Positions 26,482 to 39,281 of a stretch of 64,000 nt of DNA are shown one piece after another; the stretch's first letter is position 1; each line of letters opens with the position of its first letter. Location of the stretch: assembly GCA_021229015.1 (NCBI GenBank), contig CM037789.1, forward strand, positions 33,802,346 through 33,866,345, given 5' to 3'. Position numbers and translations under genes: made by a program. A model generated the notes under the pieces. The model saw nothing but the letters and a program-made list of their open reading frames with translations, did not search any database and had not been told where the DNA came from. Origin of the DNA: Solen grandis. Its lineage: Eukaryota > Mollusca > Bivalvia > Adapedonta > Solenidae.

Positions 26482-26788
26482 CACGTGCATGCTAAATGTG
26501 GGTCATATTTAGAATGTGCCACGTGCATGCTAAATGTGGGTCATATTTAGAATGTGCCACGTGCATGCTAAATGTGGGTCATATTTAGAATGTGCCACGT
26601 GCATGCTAAATGTGGGTCATATTTAGAATGTGCCACATCTAAATGTGGGTCATATTTAGAATGTGCCACGTGCATGCTAAATGTAGGTCATATTTAGAAT
26701 GTGCCACGTGCATGCTAAATGTGGGTCATATTTAGAATGTATCACGTGCATGCTAAATGTAGGTCATATTTAGAATGTGCCACGTGCA
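26482..26788. repeat. 38-bp minisatellite with CACGTG, running into a gap
   Basis: About eight tandem units of CACGTGCATGCTAAATGTGG plus GTCATATTTAGAATGTGC. One unit is shortened near 26636. The array is cut by the assembly gap, so its true length is unknown. Confidence 0.85.
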
Positions 26789-26888
26789 NNNNNNNNNNNN
26801 NNNNNNNNNNNNNNNNNNNNNNNNNNNNNNNNNNNNNNNNNNNNNNNNNNNNNNNNNNNNNNNNNNNNNNNNNNNNNNNNNNNNNNNN
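26789..26888. other. Assembly gap (100 N)
   Basis: Exactly 100 N, a conventional gap of unknown size, directly at the edge of the 38-bp array. Confidence 0.98.
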
Positions 26889-29365
26889 CGATCCAAAGGT
26901 CGCTGAAAAAGGCAAACTCCCCCCATAGTTACTCCCTTACGTTTCGAAAAACCAGCCACCAGAAGTAGATTCGGCTGAATAAGGCCGGATTTACTTTTAT
27001 CACTTATAACTAGTTTTGAATATATCATATCAGTTTCGTTATATTTCACGAAAATAGCATTCATGATTTCGAGAAAAGTAAAAAATCAAATAATACAACA
27101 TTCATTTATAAAACTATAAATGTTGGTCACATGGTTTCAACTATCATCACGTGACTTGTGTGGTGGCAGTGGTTAAAGTAGCGTAGCGTGACGTAACCGG
27201 TGCGCGGGATTTGCGCAAAAGGAACAAGGGATGTATACGTCACGTGACTTCTCTGCGTCCAATCAATACCGCTATTTCTATCATGTGACTATCATGTGAC
27301 TTAAAAAGCGCGGTATTGATATCACGTGAGAACTATTTTAGGTTATGACTCACTATCCGTAGACTGGTTTCAAACATTTTATCAGTCAAAGTAGACATTA
27401 AGCACTTGAAATCGTGCATCACATATCAAAGATTTTTTTTTTATAAAAACACAATAATAATAATAATAAAATATAATATTACAAATTCTTTTCCTGTAAA
27501 ACTTTATTGTCAACGGATCAAATAAAATTATTAAATCTAGTGAATGAAAATAAATTTAAAAAAATAAGTCACGTGCCCCTCCATGGACAAAAAAAAAATC
27601 CCATTCCATACAGTACGCCGCACTTCAGTGCGGCGACAATAATAGCGATTACAAGTTTTAGCCTTCCAAAAGTTCCTTCCAGTGCATTTCTTAACTTTGA
27701 GGGATAGAGTGAAAGCTGATTTAGGTTTAACCAATGGGTTCGTGACGTTTCCAAAATTCTGACAAAAATCAAACTGTAAATAAATTCATATTATCATTGA
27801 TAATGAATACTAGTATTTTTTCATTTCCATATCCATAAATCATGGTTCCACAAATTAAAAAATCAAAATTCCCTGACTTTTTTCCCTGACCAAACTCAAA
27901 AATTCCCTGACCAAATTAAGCGCAATCCAGCGGCAAATACGGATCATCTATGAGCGCAAAATGTACTTTGTGTGGGATGCTATTGGACATTTTTAATATT
28001 ATGCCAATCAGACAATTCAAACTGACTGAAAAAAGCCAAATGGAAGAAACTGTCCTAGCCTTTCCTTATTGTAATCCACCTCCTGTTTGGTCGACTTTCC
28101 TTGATTGTAAAATTCCCTGACTTTTCCCTGACTTTTTCTGAATTAATTTCCCTGACCAATTTCATTTTCCCCTGACTTTTCCCTGACCTTGAAAAAAATC
28201 ATTTTCCCTGACTTTTCCTTGACCGTGGGAACCCTGTCAATGACATAACTTGACATGTTATAGCTCTCAGTGCATACGTCTACATATATATCGCATTAGA
28301 AAGGTTCAGTTTTAAGTTTAGCTTTACTGCAAGGCCAGTGCCCTCTTTTTGTTGGAATTTGGGACCGATTATGGTTCCCATTCCCCTTTCTAAATCATAT
28401 ATTTTTTTTCCCATTCAGTGAAAAATTCCCCTATGAAACAAATAAAATACTTAACAATAAATTGTTTCTTAGATAAAAAAAAATATTAGAAAGTTACTGA
28501 CGGTTGCAATGTCAGTCCTACTGATAATAAGCACACGTGACAGGTAATTGTAGAGCCAAACAGTAGACCTGTTAATCTAAACTTCTGCTAAACATTTCAA
28601 TTGCTGCCATTAGATCAGCGATCATACTACAACGTACAATGTAATCATACAGATACAGAAATTAAGGTCATGACCCCAAGGGTTTGTTACGAAACGCATG
28701 TAATAAATGAGTGAATGAAATTATGAATGAAGGCGTCTTTCCCTTCGATATCATGTGTAACCCCCGAATAAATTATTGTCGTTTCTTGCACTTGATAAGA
28801 TATGGGCTAAATAGAAAACTTTGCACGTGATCAAAAAAGCTAAAATGGCCGATAAAATGGCGGATCGAGGTATTACGTAACTTCACGCTGGTCCCCGTCC
28901 CATCGTAATTTTTCTGGATAACACATAGTACTGAGCGGGCAAACATATTTTCAGGTGCTTGTCTTATATCCGGCAAGTAGCGAGGAACGACTATTGATGT
29001 TCCTTCCCATGGGAAGGAACAATAAGTTTGCACTTTCTTGTCCATTATGAATACCATCGTTCTTTTCTTTGAGTATAATATTGCAAGTTTCTTTCTCGAT
29101 CTGCCATCCTATTTTTCGCAGGTCATTATTAATATCAAATGATTTAAAAATTTTGTTGCTCTTGAGACCCACACACTTTTTTTTCTTTCATTTGTTCTTT
29201 TTACTTTATTTATTTTTCTACATAGAGAACCATTAGTAGTATTCATTATTACATATATTTTTTGTTACCTGCTAGATCACATGAACTGAATACTTTTATT
29301 ATATATGTGAAAAAGATGATGTACTTTGTACAAGTCTTAATAAAATATCTGTTGTGTTCTGTTCT
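26889..29365. other. Non-coding stretch with a CCCTGAC-rich repeat
   Basis: At about 27866-28225 the phrase TTCCCTGACTTTTTCCCTGA recurs roughly ten times in imperfect form. The sequence at 28835-28870 holds two AAAATGGCC/AAAATGGCGG words like YY1 sites. No convincing exon was found. The missing first exon of the alpha-tubulin gene at 30561 could lie here. Confidence 0.4.
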
Positions 29366-29592
29366 GTTCTGTTCTTATGGCGATGATGCCACGGAAGTGT
29401 GTGTGTGAGAGAGAAAGAGAGATGATTATATTCCTTATGGCGATGAGGCGACGGAAGTGTGTGTGAGAGAGAGAGAGAGAGAGATGATTATATTCCTTAT
29501 GGCGATGATGCCACGGAAGATGAGAGAGAGAGAGAGAGAGAGAGAGGGTTATATTCTTATGGATGATGCTATGAAGGGGGGGGGGGGGGGGG
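29366..29592. repeat. GGCGATGATGCCACGG/(GA)n minisatellite, locus 1
   Basis: Four units combining CTTATGGCGATGATGCCACG, GAAGTGTGTGTGAG and a (GA)n run, ending in a G homopolymer (about 29576-29592). The same composite unit occurs at 63170-63515. Confidence 0.85.
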
Positions 29593-29811
29593 TAAAGAAG
29601 TTCGCATGTACTATATAGTACTTCCAAATCTGTATAGTCTACATGTACACAGCTTTATCTACAGCCTGATCAATGTACAACTTGGTTATCTCTGTATAAT
29701 CTACAGTCACGATAATGATATGTACAAACATGGCAAATATTTGTCACTCAGTGGCCAAATAAGCCGGACAATCACGCTGACTCACATCGTTGGATAACCC
29801 ACGACTGCTGA

Positions 29812-29925
29812 TTATGTTGCTCTCCTTGCATCACTGATGAATGCAAAGTACGAAGAATTGGCCGTGGTGTCCGACATGTCTGACTCACTTCCAGACTCGG
29901 AGCTGAAACTGTGCAACAATATAAT
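29812..29925 (-). CDS. Possible terminal exon, unknown gene
   Basis: On the minus strand an acceptor-like TTGTTGCACAG (just above 29910) is followed by an open stretch rich in Ser, Asp and Glu (SESGSESDMSDTTANSS, then YFAFISDARRAT) and a TAA at 29812-29814. The biased, acidic composition is unlike the random frames around it. No partner exon or domain was recognised. It could equally be a chance frame. Confidence 0.2.
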   Translation of the reverse strand: MILLHSFSSESGSESDMSDTTANSSYFAFISDARRAT

Positions 29926-30560
29926 TAGAGCACTATACAGAGCCCTGGTAGACCCTTTATAGTTATCAGAAAAAAAATAAAAATACGGGAATGTAAGAGG
30001 AAAACAGATAGGGAGAGCTTTAATATATGACATGTCCGACGAAAAATAATGTCACTTTATCCGTGTCAGGAGTTTCCCATATGCTTCTATGAACAGTTAG
30101 CAATGTAATGAAGGTATTCGCTATAAAGTAAGAAGTTCAAACTCCAAACAATAAGAATGTTGACTTGAAGCGTAAGCAATATAGGCTTAAGTCTAAATGC
30201 TCATCAACGAAACCCCGATCAGAGCGCAACAGGATCACCATGCAGAAATAACGTAATTGTACGGTGATTGAATTCAAAACTAGATATAGCTTTCCTAATT
30301 AGCTAATTTTCCATTTTTTCATGAAAATCCTCAGGAAATTAAGAAACGTCAAGAAACGTAAAAAAAGCACCCAATTTACAGATGATTTCAGAGGAAGGCA
30401 AAGTAACACGATTGAAGGATTCAGTGTACTTATTCACTGAGAACTATTTATAATCGTTTATATAATAAAATAGTATATTTGATAATTCAAACATCCGCTT
30501 ACAGCAATATAGATATACCAATACTGTACTTTCTTTTCATACATGATTAATTACTTTCAG

Positions 30561-30825
30561 AGAGAAGTAATCAGTATCCATGTGGGCCAAGCCGGGGTCC
30601 AGATGGGCAATGCCTGCTGGGAACTGTACTGTCTGGAACACGGGATCCAGCCCGATGGTCGCTTGCCAGACGACAGGATCATCGGTAATGGGGACGATTC
30701 CTTCAATACCTTCTTCAGTGAGACCGGAAGCGGACATCACGTGGCGCGGTCTTTATTTGTGGACTTGGAACCAACTGTTGTGGGTAAGTGGGTGTAGGCG
30801 TCCAGTGTACATAAATATCATTTTG

Positions 30826-30866
<41 letters not shown>

Positions 30867-32291
30867 AACAACAGGTAAACAACATCAATCAACAAACTGA
30901 AACCTGTAAAAATGGTCATCAGAAAAGCTGGCGGGTTTTATTGTTAATAATGCTTGTACTGATATAGGATGAGTTAATATATCAAGCGTACCAGGTAAAA
31001 CACGGAATATGTGCTTGTTTAATACCACATGCTATTAATATATAACAAACCTAAGTAATTCCACCATCTTGTAATCAACCTAATCACTGCTCACTGTAAT
31101 AAATATTCATTTAATGGACTATCATTCCACAGATAACCTACACGCCAAATCTACATTCCAGATGAGGTTCGAACGGGCAAATACCGCCAGCTGTTCCACC
31201 CCGAGCAGCTCATCACCGGCAAGGAAGATGCCGCTAACAACTACGCCCGCGGTCACTACACCATCGGCAAGGAACTGATTGATGTCGTTTTGGACCGCAT
31301 CAGGAAGATGGCCGACCAGTGTACCGGTCTCCAGGGCTTCCTCGTTTTCCATAGTTTCGGCGGGGGTACGGGGTCTGGCTTTACGTCGTTACTACTTGAG
31401 CGACTCAGCGTTGACTACGGCAAGAAATGCAAATTAGAATTTGCTATTTACCCCGCCCCTCAGGTGGCCACCGCCGTGGTGGAGCCGTACAACGCCGTTC
31501 TTACGACCCACACAACGTTGGAACACACCGACTGCGCTTTCATGGTTGACAACGAGGCCACGTTTGACATCTGTCGTCGGAAACTTGACGTCGAGCGACC
31601 TTCCTATGTCAATCTGAACAGACTGATAGGACAAGTGGTCAGTTCGATCACCGCCTCGCTTCGTTTTGACGGCGCCTTAAATGTCGATTTGACGGAGTTT
31701 CAAACCAATTTAGTACCTTTCCCAAGAATCCACTTCCCTCTCACAACGTATTCACCAATAATATCAACCGAAAAAGCCTACAGCGAAACGTTGTCTGTTT
31801 CTCAGATTGCAAATGAATGCTTCGAGACTTCCAACCAGATGGTGAAATGCGACCCACGCAAGGGAAAATACATGGCCTGTTGTATGCTATACAGAGGTGA
31901 CGTCGTTCCAAAAGACGTCAACGCTGCCATTGCCACTATCAAGACTAAAAGATCAATACAATTCGTCGACTGGTGTCCAACTGGCTTTAAAATAGGCATC
32001 AACTACCAGCCACCAACCGTTGTGCCAGGTGGAGACTTGGCCAAGGTCAAGAGAGCCGTGTGCATGTTGAGCAACACAACTGCCATCGCCGAGGCCTGGG
32101 CCCGTCTTGACCACAAGTTCGACCTGATGTACGCCAAGAGGGCTTTCGTCCACTGGTACGTGGGAGAGGGTATGGAGGAGGGAGAGTTCTCTGAAGCTCG
32201 TGAAGACTTGGCTGTGCTAGAGAAAGACTATGAGGAAGTTGGGATAGACTCTACTGTTGTTGGGGTTGAAGAGGAGGATGAGGAGTACTAA
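30561..32291 (+). CDS. Alpha-tubulin, divergent isotype with Arg40
   Basis: A microtubule subunit that binds GTP at the non-exchangeable site. Exon 2 is 30561-30783 and exon 3 is 31162-32291. As in the paralogue at 42146-47279, a first exon coding only Met is expected upstream; it was not located. The protein would be 451 residues, the normal family length. Seen: [17 protein letters not shown] (the tubulin GTP-binding G-rich loop), [57 protein letters not shown] and an acidic tail ending EEEDEEY. Oddities: residue 40, acetylated Lys in most alpha-tubulins, is Arg (PDDRIIGNG); the N terminus reads REV rather than REC; the tail contains [10 protein letters not shown] instead of the usual SVEGEGEEE. 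An in-frame ATG at 30543 could add six residues if intron 1 were not spliced, but the CTTTCAG acceptor argues against that. Confidence 0.93.
30784..31161 (+). other. Intron 2 of alpha-tubulin 1 with poly(A) tract
   Basis: GTAAGT at the donor and CATTCCAG at the acceptor. It contains an A homopolymer of about 34 bases (30831-30865). Confidence 0.85.
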
Positions 32292-33429
32292 AACTTTAAG
32301 TTACTAGATGTTAACCAGCTGTGCATATGTTTTTTCATATACATGCATATATGCACATTTTGCACCTATCAATATTTTGCTCCAGGATGCAGGCAGCTTG
32401 CTGACTCTGGGAAATGTACTCCCTTTTCTTAGTTTAAAAATTCCCAAAGTGGGATATGCTTTGCCGCGTTTGAAGATTCGGCTTAAGTCTATTCCCAGGT
32501 TCGGGACTGCTATGTCTGTTAATGTCTCGCCTGTCGGGAATGGTATTCTGTCAAACGTCCCGTGTATGCCTGTCGCCCTCCCCCGGGGCATAACGGTCGA
32601 GTAACGAGGGTAGACTTAGTTATTGTTTGTAACCCTCATTTATGATATACCGGTGCTCATATGTAGTTAGTGAGTAAGAAATGACATAAAATAATACATT
32701 TTGAATATGCGCAGTTCATATAGATACATGTATATTAGTATTGCCATATTTTTACTCAGTTTATAAAAATTGTAACCTCGTTAACTTGTGTAGACGTACA
32801 CGCTGACGTGTGAGAAAAAATGGACAGACTGACAACTTACTTCTGTTTGGATGAAAGGTTTGACATAAATTGTGCAATTTTTAATTAGAGACTGTGACGT
32901 CACTGGCTTGAACTAGTCATTTAGGCCGGGGAGAGAGAGAGAGAGAGAGAGAGAGTGTGTGTGTGTTCATGTAAAAGTTAATAATAAAATATACAAACGA
33001 AAAAGCGCCCCGTTGACATTTTTTTCTCCCTTTTTACAGCTTTTTCTTCTTACTCTTACAAACTCACTCTTTACATACTTTAAATCTTATATATAAACAA
33101 TTATAACCATTTACAAGCCATGTATAGTATCATTTATGCAAATAAATGGTCAAAAGAGAATCAGACGGCATTATGGGCGTTGTTAGCATGTGAAAAAAAT
33201 CAAGTGAAATCATAAATTTTCGATGAACACTAATTTTCGTTGATATCATGGTGGGCTTTATCCACGAATATTAGTCCCCACGAACATCGTTAATTTGATA
33301 GACAATGAGGTTCTAGAACCTGAATTGACGAATAATCGTACTCATGAAATCCCCTTTAGTTCATACTCAACGAAATTTAATGTAAACGATAAAAAAAATG
33401 TAATACATTATTCTTATCTCATAGTTGTA

Positions 33430-33467
<38 letters not shown>

Positions 33468-34400
33468 TATCACTATAACATATGTTGTGATTATCGTACC
33501 CGCTATTTAAAGGTCACGTGATCATTGTTTTGAGCCCGTTTTCTGAGCTGGGTCTCACCAGGAACATTAAAATTCATGTAAGACGTTTTCTGTTATTTTT
33601 CTAAATTTCTATTTATATCTAGAAATGTGTTTGGTCAAATTTCTCATAAAAACAATTTAAAGTCTCTTTATATCTCCCTAAATTACTGAATTTCGATGAA
33701 AAATAATAAGAATAACAACCCCTTGACTTCATGATTGAGTTTTTTGCGCTTAAGAGAATCAGGTTTAACCTTAAAAAAAAAACTCGTCTAAATTTTTTTT
33801 TTGAAACTTTGGCAGACAGAGGAGATCCTGACCAGTTTTACTTTAATGTATCCCCTGCATTCTCATACAATAGTGAAAACATGTAACCTACATTATTCAC
33901 CGTTGATTTATGTACCATTTAAAGTTCAGCAAAATAATGGTCATAATTGTGCACGTTGTGCCAATTTGGAAGGGTGTTCATGGCTCTAATGCGTGATATT
34001 TAGAATTTAATAATGAAGTTTAATAATCTCACAGTAAGTGAAGCAAGTAACTAAAATAAACAGTCATTTTACCCTGGTCCGTGAATCTAAAATTCTTAAA
34101 ATTCTATATAAACTACATGTATAACAATAAAATTAGAAATGTATTGTTTTTTACGTCCGATCTAAGTGATACAAAATAATTGTGAAATATAAAAATAGCA
34201 GAAGAAAAATGACAAATTTGGGATTTGAACCAACAATCACAAGTTTCAAAGTCTAGCCTGGAGAACATTATGTATGTAACTCAGGGCTGGTTTCTATATC
34301 CTTCGCAAGAGATCTCGCACAGATCTCTGCCACATTGAGATGAAAAACAGCTGAGTCTCAGCTAAATCACCGATAACCAAAAGCGTCAATTTTAGTTCAC
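32292..34400. other. Tubulin 1 downstream region with repeat scraps
   Basis: At about 32360-32600 is a repeat beginning GCACCTATCAATATTTTGC, the left end of the element seen at 39643-39925. (GA)n/(GT)n is at 32933-32965 and (GA)n at 33436-33462. TTTCGTTG/CCACGAA repeats related to the MITE at 14161 lie at about 33190-33410. No gene was seen. Confidence 0.45.
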
Positions 34401-34439
34401 ACCATGGTCACGTCACACGGTCAATTGTTGTCAAATTTA

Positions 34440-35860
34440 ACACTGATTCCAAAAATGCTGTGAAAAGTGCTCTTAAATAAGTAGATCTGAGGAATACAAA
34501 TTACAATGTATCTGATCAATTTCCAGCTGAAGTGAAAGAAAAACGAAAACAATTAATTACAGTCATGTTAGAGGCACGAAAACAGGGAAAGAGAGCGGTG
34601 CTTGTCCGTGACAAACTCTACATAAACAATGTTTTATATACACAGGGCAGTGGGTCACCTAGCCCCAGATAGGTAGCACGAGGAAAGTATGACTTGTCAG
34701 TTCTCTCGTGGAATGTTGAGGGTCTAAAGTCCAGTTTAAATGATAATGATTTTTTTTTTTTACTTTTGTTTCGGGGTTTGATTTTGTCTCTTGTTGTGAA
34801 ACATGGGAGAAAAACGAAAGCAATTTTGAACTGAATGGTTTTGATAAAATTTCTATTCCTAGAGTGGAAAGCTTGAATGGTAAACCAAAACGTGGTCATG
34901 GTGGTATCTGTTTATTTTATAAGAATTGTTTGAAGGAGCTGTTTACCGTTGAAAAAGTAGATAAATGTGGAGTTTAAGAAACAGTATTTTGATACTGAAA
35001 ATGATATTTTTTATGGGTTTTTGTTATATCCCTCCTGTAAATAGTCCTTATTATGCACAACATGAAATCGGTTATTTCGAGCAGTTAGAAAATGATGTTA
35101 GAATTAACAGTAATTTAGGTTACGTAACAGTAATAGGCGATCTTAATGCCAGATGTGGTGATAGGCTCGACTATTCTGTAAATTCTGGGCGGGTAGATAG
35201 TTTTTTGAATATAGGTCACGATGACGATTTTATTGATGCGGGTTTATCGCGTCGATTCTCAATGGACAAAAATGTTAATTCTTCTGGAAAGAAGCTTATT
35301 GACTTGTGTTTATCTAGTTGTCTCAGGATAGTTAATGGACGTGTAGGTGATGATAGCGGGGTGGGCAGTTATACGTATATGTGTACACAGGGTAATAGTT
35401 TGATAGATTATTTTCTGTGTACTGGTGAATTGTTTCCCTATATTAATAATTTTATCGTTCATGATTTGCAGGCGTGTTCCTCATATGCTCCAATTCAGGT
35501 TAATTTATTAATGAATTTTAATGAAAAGCTAGATAATGAAGTTAACAGAGATACACATAAGTTAATGTATGATAAATCTAAAGTTGGTATTTTTAACGAA
35601 AAAGTGTCTAGTAAACTAGACTGTTTAAATACAATTGTTAATAAAATAAAAAAACCTTACTTTATCTATTATGAGGGAATACATATATTTTCAAATACCC
35701 TATATGAACAAATGTCATAGGGCCAGAATTGTCATGAAAGTATATGTTGTTTGTTTTATTTTTATTCCCGAGATAAACCATTTATATATTGATAAATGCC
35801 ATTCCTTAATTGCATTTAATAATCCAAGTAGCCTAGATTTTCTGATTAAGTAGATATTTA
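34440..35860 (+). pseudogene. Decayed non-LTR retrotransposon (LINE) fragment, endonuclease part
   Basis: The first part reads, with frame breaks, an ORF1-like end (VKEKRKQLITVMLEARKQG, then VLVRDKLYINN), followed by the start of an endonuclease domain (LSVLSWNVEGLKSS; NGKPKRGHGGICLFYKN). After a break at about 34974, the frame 34965-35720 continues with YVTVIGDLNARCGDR, SSGKKLIDLCL, LRIVNGRVGDDSG and SYTYMCTQGNSLIDYF. The usual SDHxPI catalytic motif reads SSYAPI, so the catalytic His is lost. No reverse transcriptase follows. The copy is 5'- and 3'-truncated and dead. Confidence 0.85.
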
Positions 35861-36178
35861 GATCGTAGTAGTAGTAGTAGTAGTTTGCTATAAAGTATTA
35901 TAATCCAAGTAATTATATTACTTACACTGACTAACCAGTTTGTTTACTGATTTGCCGCTTAACATATATCACGTGACTACTGACCTGGGGTCATCTAGTA
36001 ATCGAGCGGAATTTTCAAATGTGTAGTCGCCATGACTGGCATGTATTGATAAAGGGGATATATTATACATATATTCAGATTTCATATATTCGAATCATTG
36101 ACTGATCGATTGATTTATTGTGATTATCGTCATCATCCTGCCATTATCCATTAAATTTATAAATCTTATACGTCGTAT
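35861..36178. other. Spacer with (TAG)n
   Basis: (TAG)n at 35864-35884, directly after the LINE remnant. Otherwise AT-rich, with a weak pyrimidine stretch before 36178. Confidence 0.4.
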
Positions 36179-36316
36179 ATGAAGAAGCTAGGTGTGCTGG
36201 ATGGTGAGGCAAGTGACCTTGAAGTAAAAGCAAAGGTGCTTGAATGGAACAGTGGTAATGATGTGCTTAGATTGATTAAAGAGCTTGAAAGAGCTCTTCA
36301 GATAACCAAAGAGTAG
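36179..36316 (+). CDS. Possible small ORF or terminal exon, 45 residues
   Basis: An ATG at 36179 opens a 45-residue frame ending TAG at 36314-36316. It reads MKKLGVLDGEASDLEVKAK, then VLEWNSGNDVLRLIKELERA and LQITKE: amphipathic, charged and probably helical. An AATAAA lies about 20 nt after the stop (36336-36341). Composition and the close poly(A) signal suggest a real terminal exon of an unrecognised gene whose other exons are elsewhere, or a retroposed fragment. GAAGAAG at its start could hold an acceptor. The function is not known. Confidence 0.35.
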   Translation: MKKLGVLDGEASDLEVKAKVLEWNSGNDVLRLIKELERALQITKE

Positions 36317-36954
36317 CCTTATGTTTGATAGCAATAAAAGCTCAGAATAATCTTACCTCTTACATATGCCTTGCTGACTTGATGAATGGTATTTCACAGT
36401 AATTGGTATTGTTGCTCATTCTTTTATTAACGGTCAGTAAGCAATCAGTATTAACTTGTCATATGATCTTTTAAGTGCTTCCACTGTACAAAGAAATTAT
36501 ATCAGTTATTTAAAAACGGCAAGCATTTTGTTAAATAAATATATGTGGAATGCATAAGTTTAAACTGAAAGACATAGATGGTTATTTGTATAGATGGTTA
36601 TTTGATATTTTCTACTGTTTTGAATTCAAATTATATCTGGAAATGGTAAAATGAGGTAATTTCTGTGTATTTAATGTCTGCAATTCCTTGATCCCAATGT
36701 TATTTACGTCTGCACTTGTTTACCTTTGTAGCTTCCTTTATAGAGATGGGAATAATGTTTTTGCAAACTGTATGATTATTCTTCGTTAAAGGAGTAGGGC
36801 GTGTACCTAGGTACCTGCGGGTCGGGAAGAAAATTACTGGTACCCGGGTACAAAATTATTACACATTACCAGATGTCAGCTTTATCTATTGAAACTTCAT
36901 GTACTACTTTTCTTTAAAAATTATATACACATCACTAACATGATTCTTATTAGG

Positions 36955-37200
36955 GGCCTCCGTGGCCGAGAGAGTAAAGTCGCTGACTTTAACACTCACT
37001 CAGCCCCTCACCGCATGGGTTCGAATCCCTGCAGGGTCATTCGAATTTTCATGTGAGGAACCTTCCAGCTGGCTTGCGGTAGACCAGTGGTTTTACCCGG
37101 ATGCCTTCGTGCATTAGGGGTCTTCCTCCACCAGTAATTAGCTGGACGTCGCTGTATGACTGAAATACTGTCAAAGCGACGGTAAACTCAAATAGTCAAG
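36955..37200 (+). repeat. tRNA-derived SINE (Ser/Leu-like head)
   Basis: The head reads GGCCTCCGTGGCCGAGAGAG and GGGTTCGAATCCCTGCAGG. The body reads CATGTGAGGAACCTTCCAGC and ends near ACTGTCAAAGCGACGGTAAAC. It is the counterpart of the minus copy at 25436-25616. Confidence 0.8.
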
Positions 37201-37849
37201 TCGATTCTTATTATTTGTGTGTTCAACATGTATTTTGGTTGTTCAAAGTCTGTATTGGTAAAGGCTTAGCGAAATGTATAAAATACATTATTAAAATGGT
37301 TAGTTATTAAATGTGGTAAATTGGCATTACACATTAATCAATATTTTATGCAATGACTACATAACATATGCACTGGTTCCCAGATATCTGTGGGTTGTAG
37401 TATGATGGATACAAGGGTAAAACTAATGGTCTCCTTTCCGCCCTATAAAGGAGATCATTGTATCCACTGCTGTCAGCAACATCAGAATCATACTTAAACA
37501 CAACGTGTTGTGGGTAAAACATAGTAACATAAAAGCATAAGTGCCAGATGTGCTACAAATATGCACTTTCTCAGCAGTGTGCATTTTGTTGATACATGAT
37601 TTTGACCTGTTGTGGAGGAAAACATCTTCTGGCACTGCAATAAGACTTGGCAGGTGATAATCTGCTACCAGGTTATGGGAAATTTATAATGTGTGCTTGT
37701 GGTACAGATTATGTGTGATATCTTTAATCCTTGTAATTACCATCCATTTTAAACCTGTATTGACTGGTTGCAGTGTTATACTTCAAGCACTATTCAGACT
37801 TTATTAGTACAAATACAGTCAATGTATCGTTATTTTTTTAATGAACAAG

Positions 37850-38000
37850 TGTGACGATGCGTTGTCACAGGTTTAAATACAATCTCTGTCATTTGCGTCA
37901 GGAAGTTAACTCTTTGGCTCAGTGGTTAGAGCATTGGACTTGCATGCCGGCAGACTAGGTTCGATCCCGGGGTGGGTCAGGTTTGTTACACAAGGATGTA
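37850..38000 (+). repeat. tRNA-like SINE with conserved upstream block, copy 1
   Basis: GTGTGACGATGCGTTGTCAC...TACAATCTCTGTCATTTGCGTCAGG precedes a tRNA-like GGCTCAGTGGTTAGAGCATT and AGGTTCGATCCCGGGG. The same upstream block plus head occurs at 61320-61455. Confidence 0.7.
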
Positions 38001-39281
38001 ATCTAAAATGGTATATGCTTACTATTTGATTGGTGCTTTTATTTCATATAAGTATTTTTCTTTTTTAATTTATCATGACCACTATACTCCACAACATGGG
38101 AATATGACCCTTATTCTCATATCCTGGAGCAATAATGGTCTTTTATCATAAGTATTGAGATCAGCCCTGCATTCAGTTAACCACAACTCTCACATCTTAT
38201 AGATTTGGTTCCCTGGACTTTAAGGGGTAACTGAAAGCGGGGCTGGATTTTAATCCCGCATAATAAATTTTCATATGTTTTATTTTCATCTGCAGAATTT
38301 CAGAAATAACTTCCTCAGATATATATACCATTGTTTGGTTTTACATGATAAGGCAATGCTTTTATATTTGTATATACTTATTGATTTAATAGAATATAAA
38401 TTTAATTCTTGTTAAAAAAGAATTACAATATATTTATTGAGATTCATATACATTCTCCAAAAGAAGTTCTTTAAATGCTTTACAAAATATCAGGCACATT
38501 ACTAAGTTCGTATAAATAATTACTGTATTATCTGACATTATTTGTTAAGAAATGAAATGTTTTGGTATTTTTATGAGAGAAACAAGAACGATGAAATTCA
38601 CCCCTAAGTACTTAGATAATACATAGAGTTTAAGTCAGGACTTCACTAATTTTAATCAGTTGTTTCTCTGAATGACAAGCACATCTCTTAACTGTGTATT
38701 TTTCATCTGATTTACCCTTTAAATAGAATTCTGTAATGAATTGATCATATTCTTTCACAATCAACAAAATATGCCAAAAGCCAAAAAAAAAAAAAAACAT
38801 AGAAGGAGTGCAGTGTGTATAATTTTCCGATATATACACGATGATGTACATTATATAAAGTAGAATCAGACTCGAGTGACTCATAGGGTAGTGTTAAAAA
38901 TAAACCAACACATTTTCATCCTTGTTAAAACATTGCAGTTTAGTGAACTTTTTATAATGGAAATAGGGTTTTGTTTGTACAATATATAGCAGAATAATGC
39001 ATGGTGATGCGTTCAGATGCTTTGTAATTAATCACTCAGGTCTACAACCTTGATGACTAGGTTACTGCACATCTGATCTTAACACAGTGCATTATTCTGT
39101 AGTATATCACACAAAGTAAAACAGTTTCTTAAGTAAACTATCATTGTTGAGTTATGATTAACATTGGTTGAATGGCATACAGGGTCCTTAAACCAGAGAT
39201 ATGTGAAGGTGATAAAAGATATTACAGACATTGTGAGATACTTTTTTTGTTATGTTTTGATGATACATTGGAGAAAGAATG

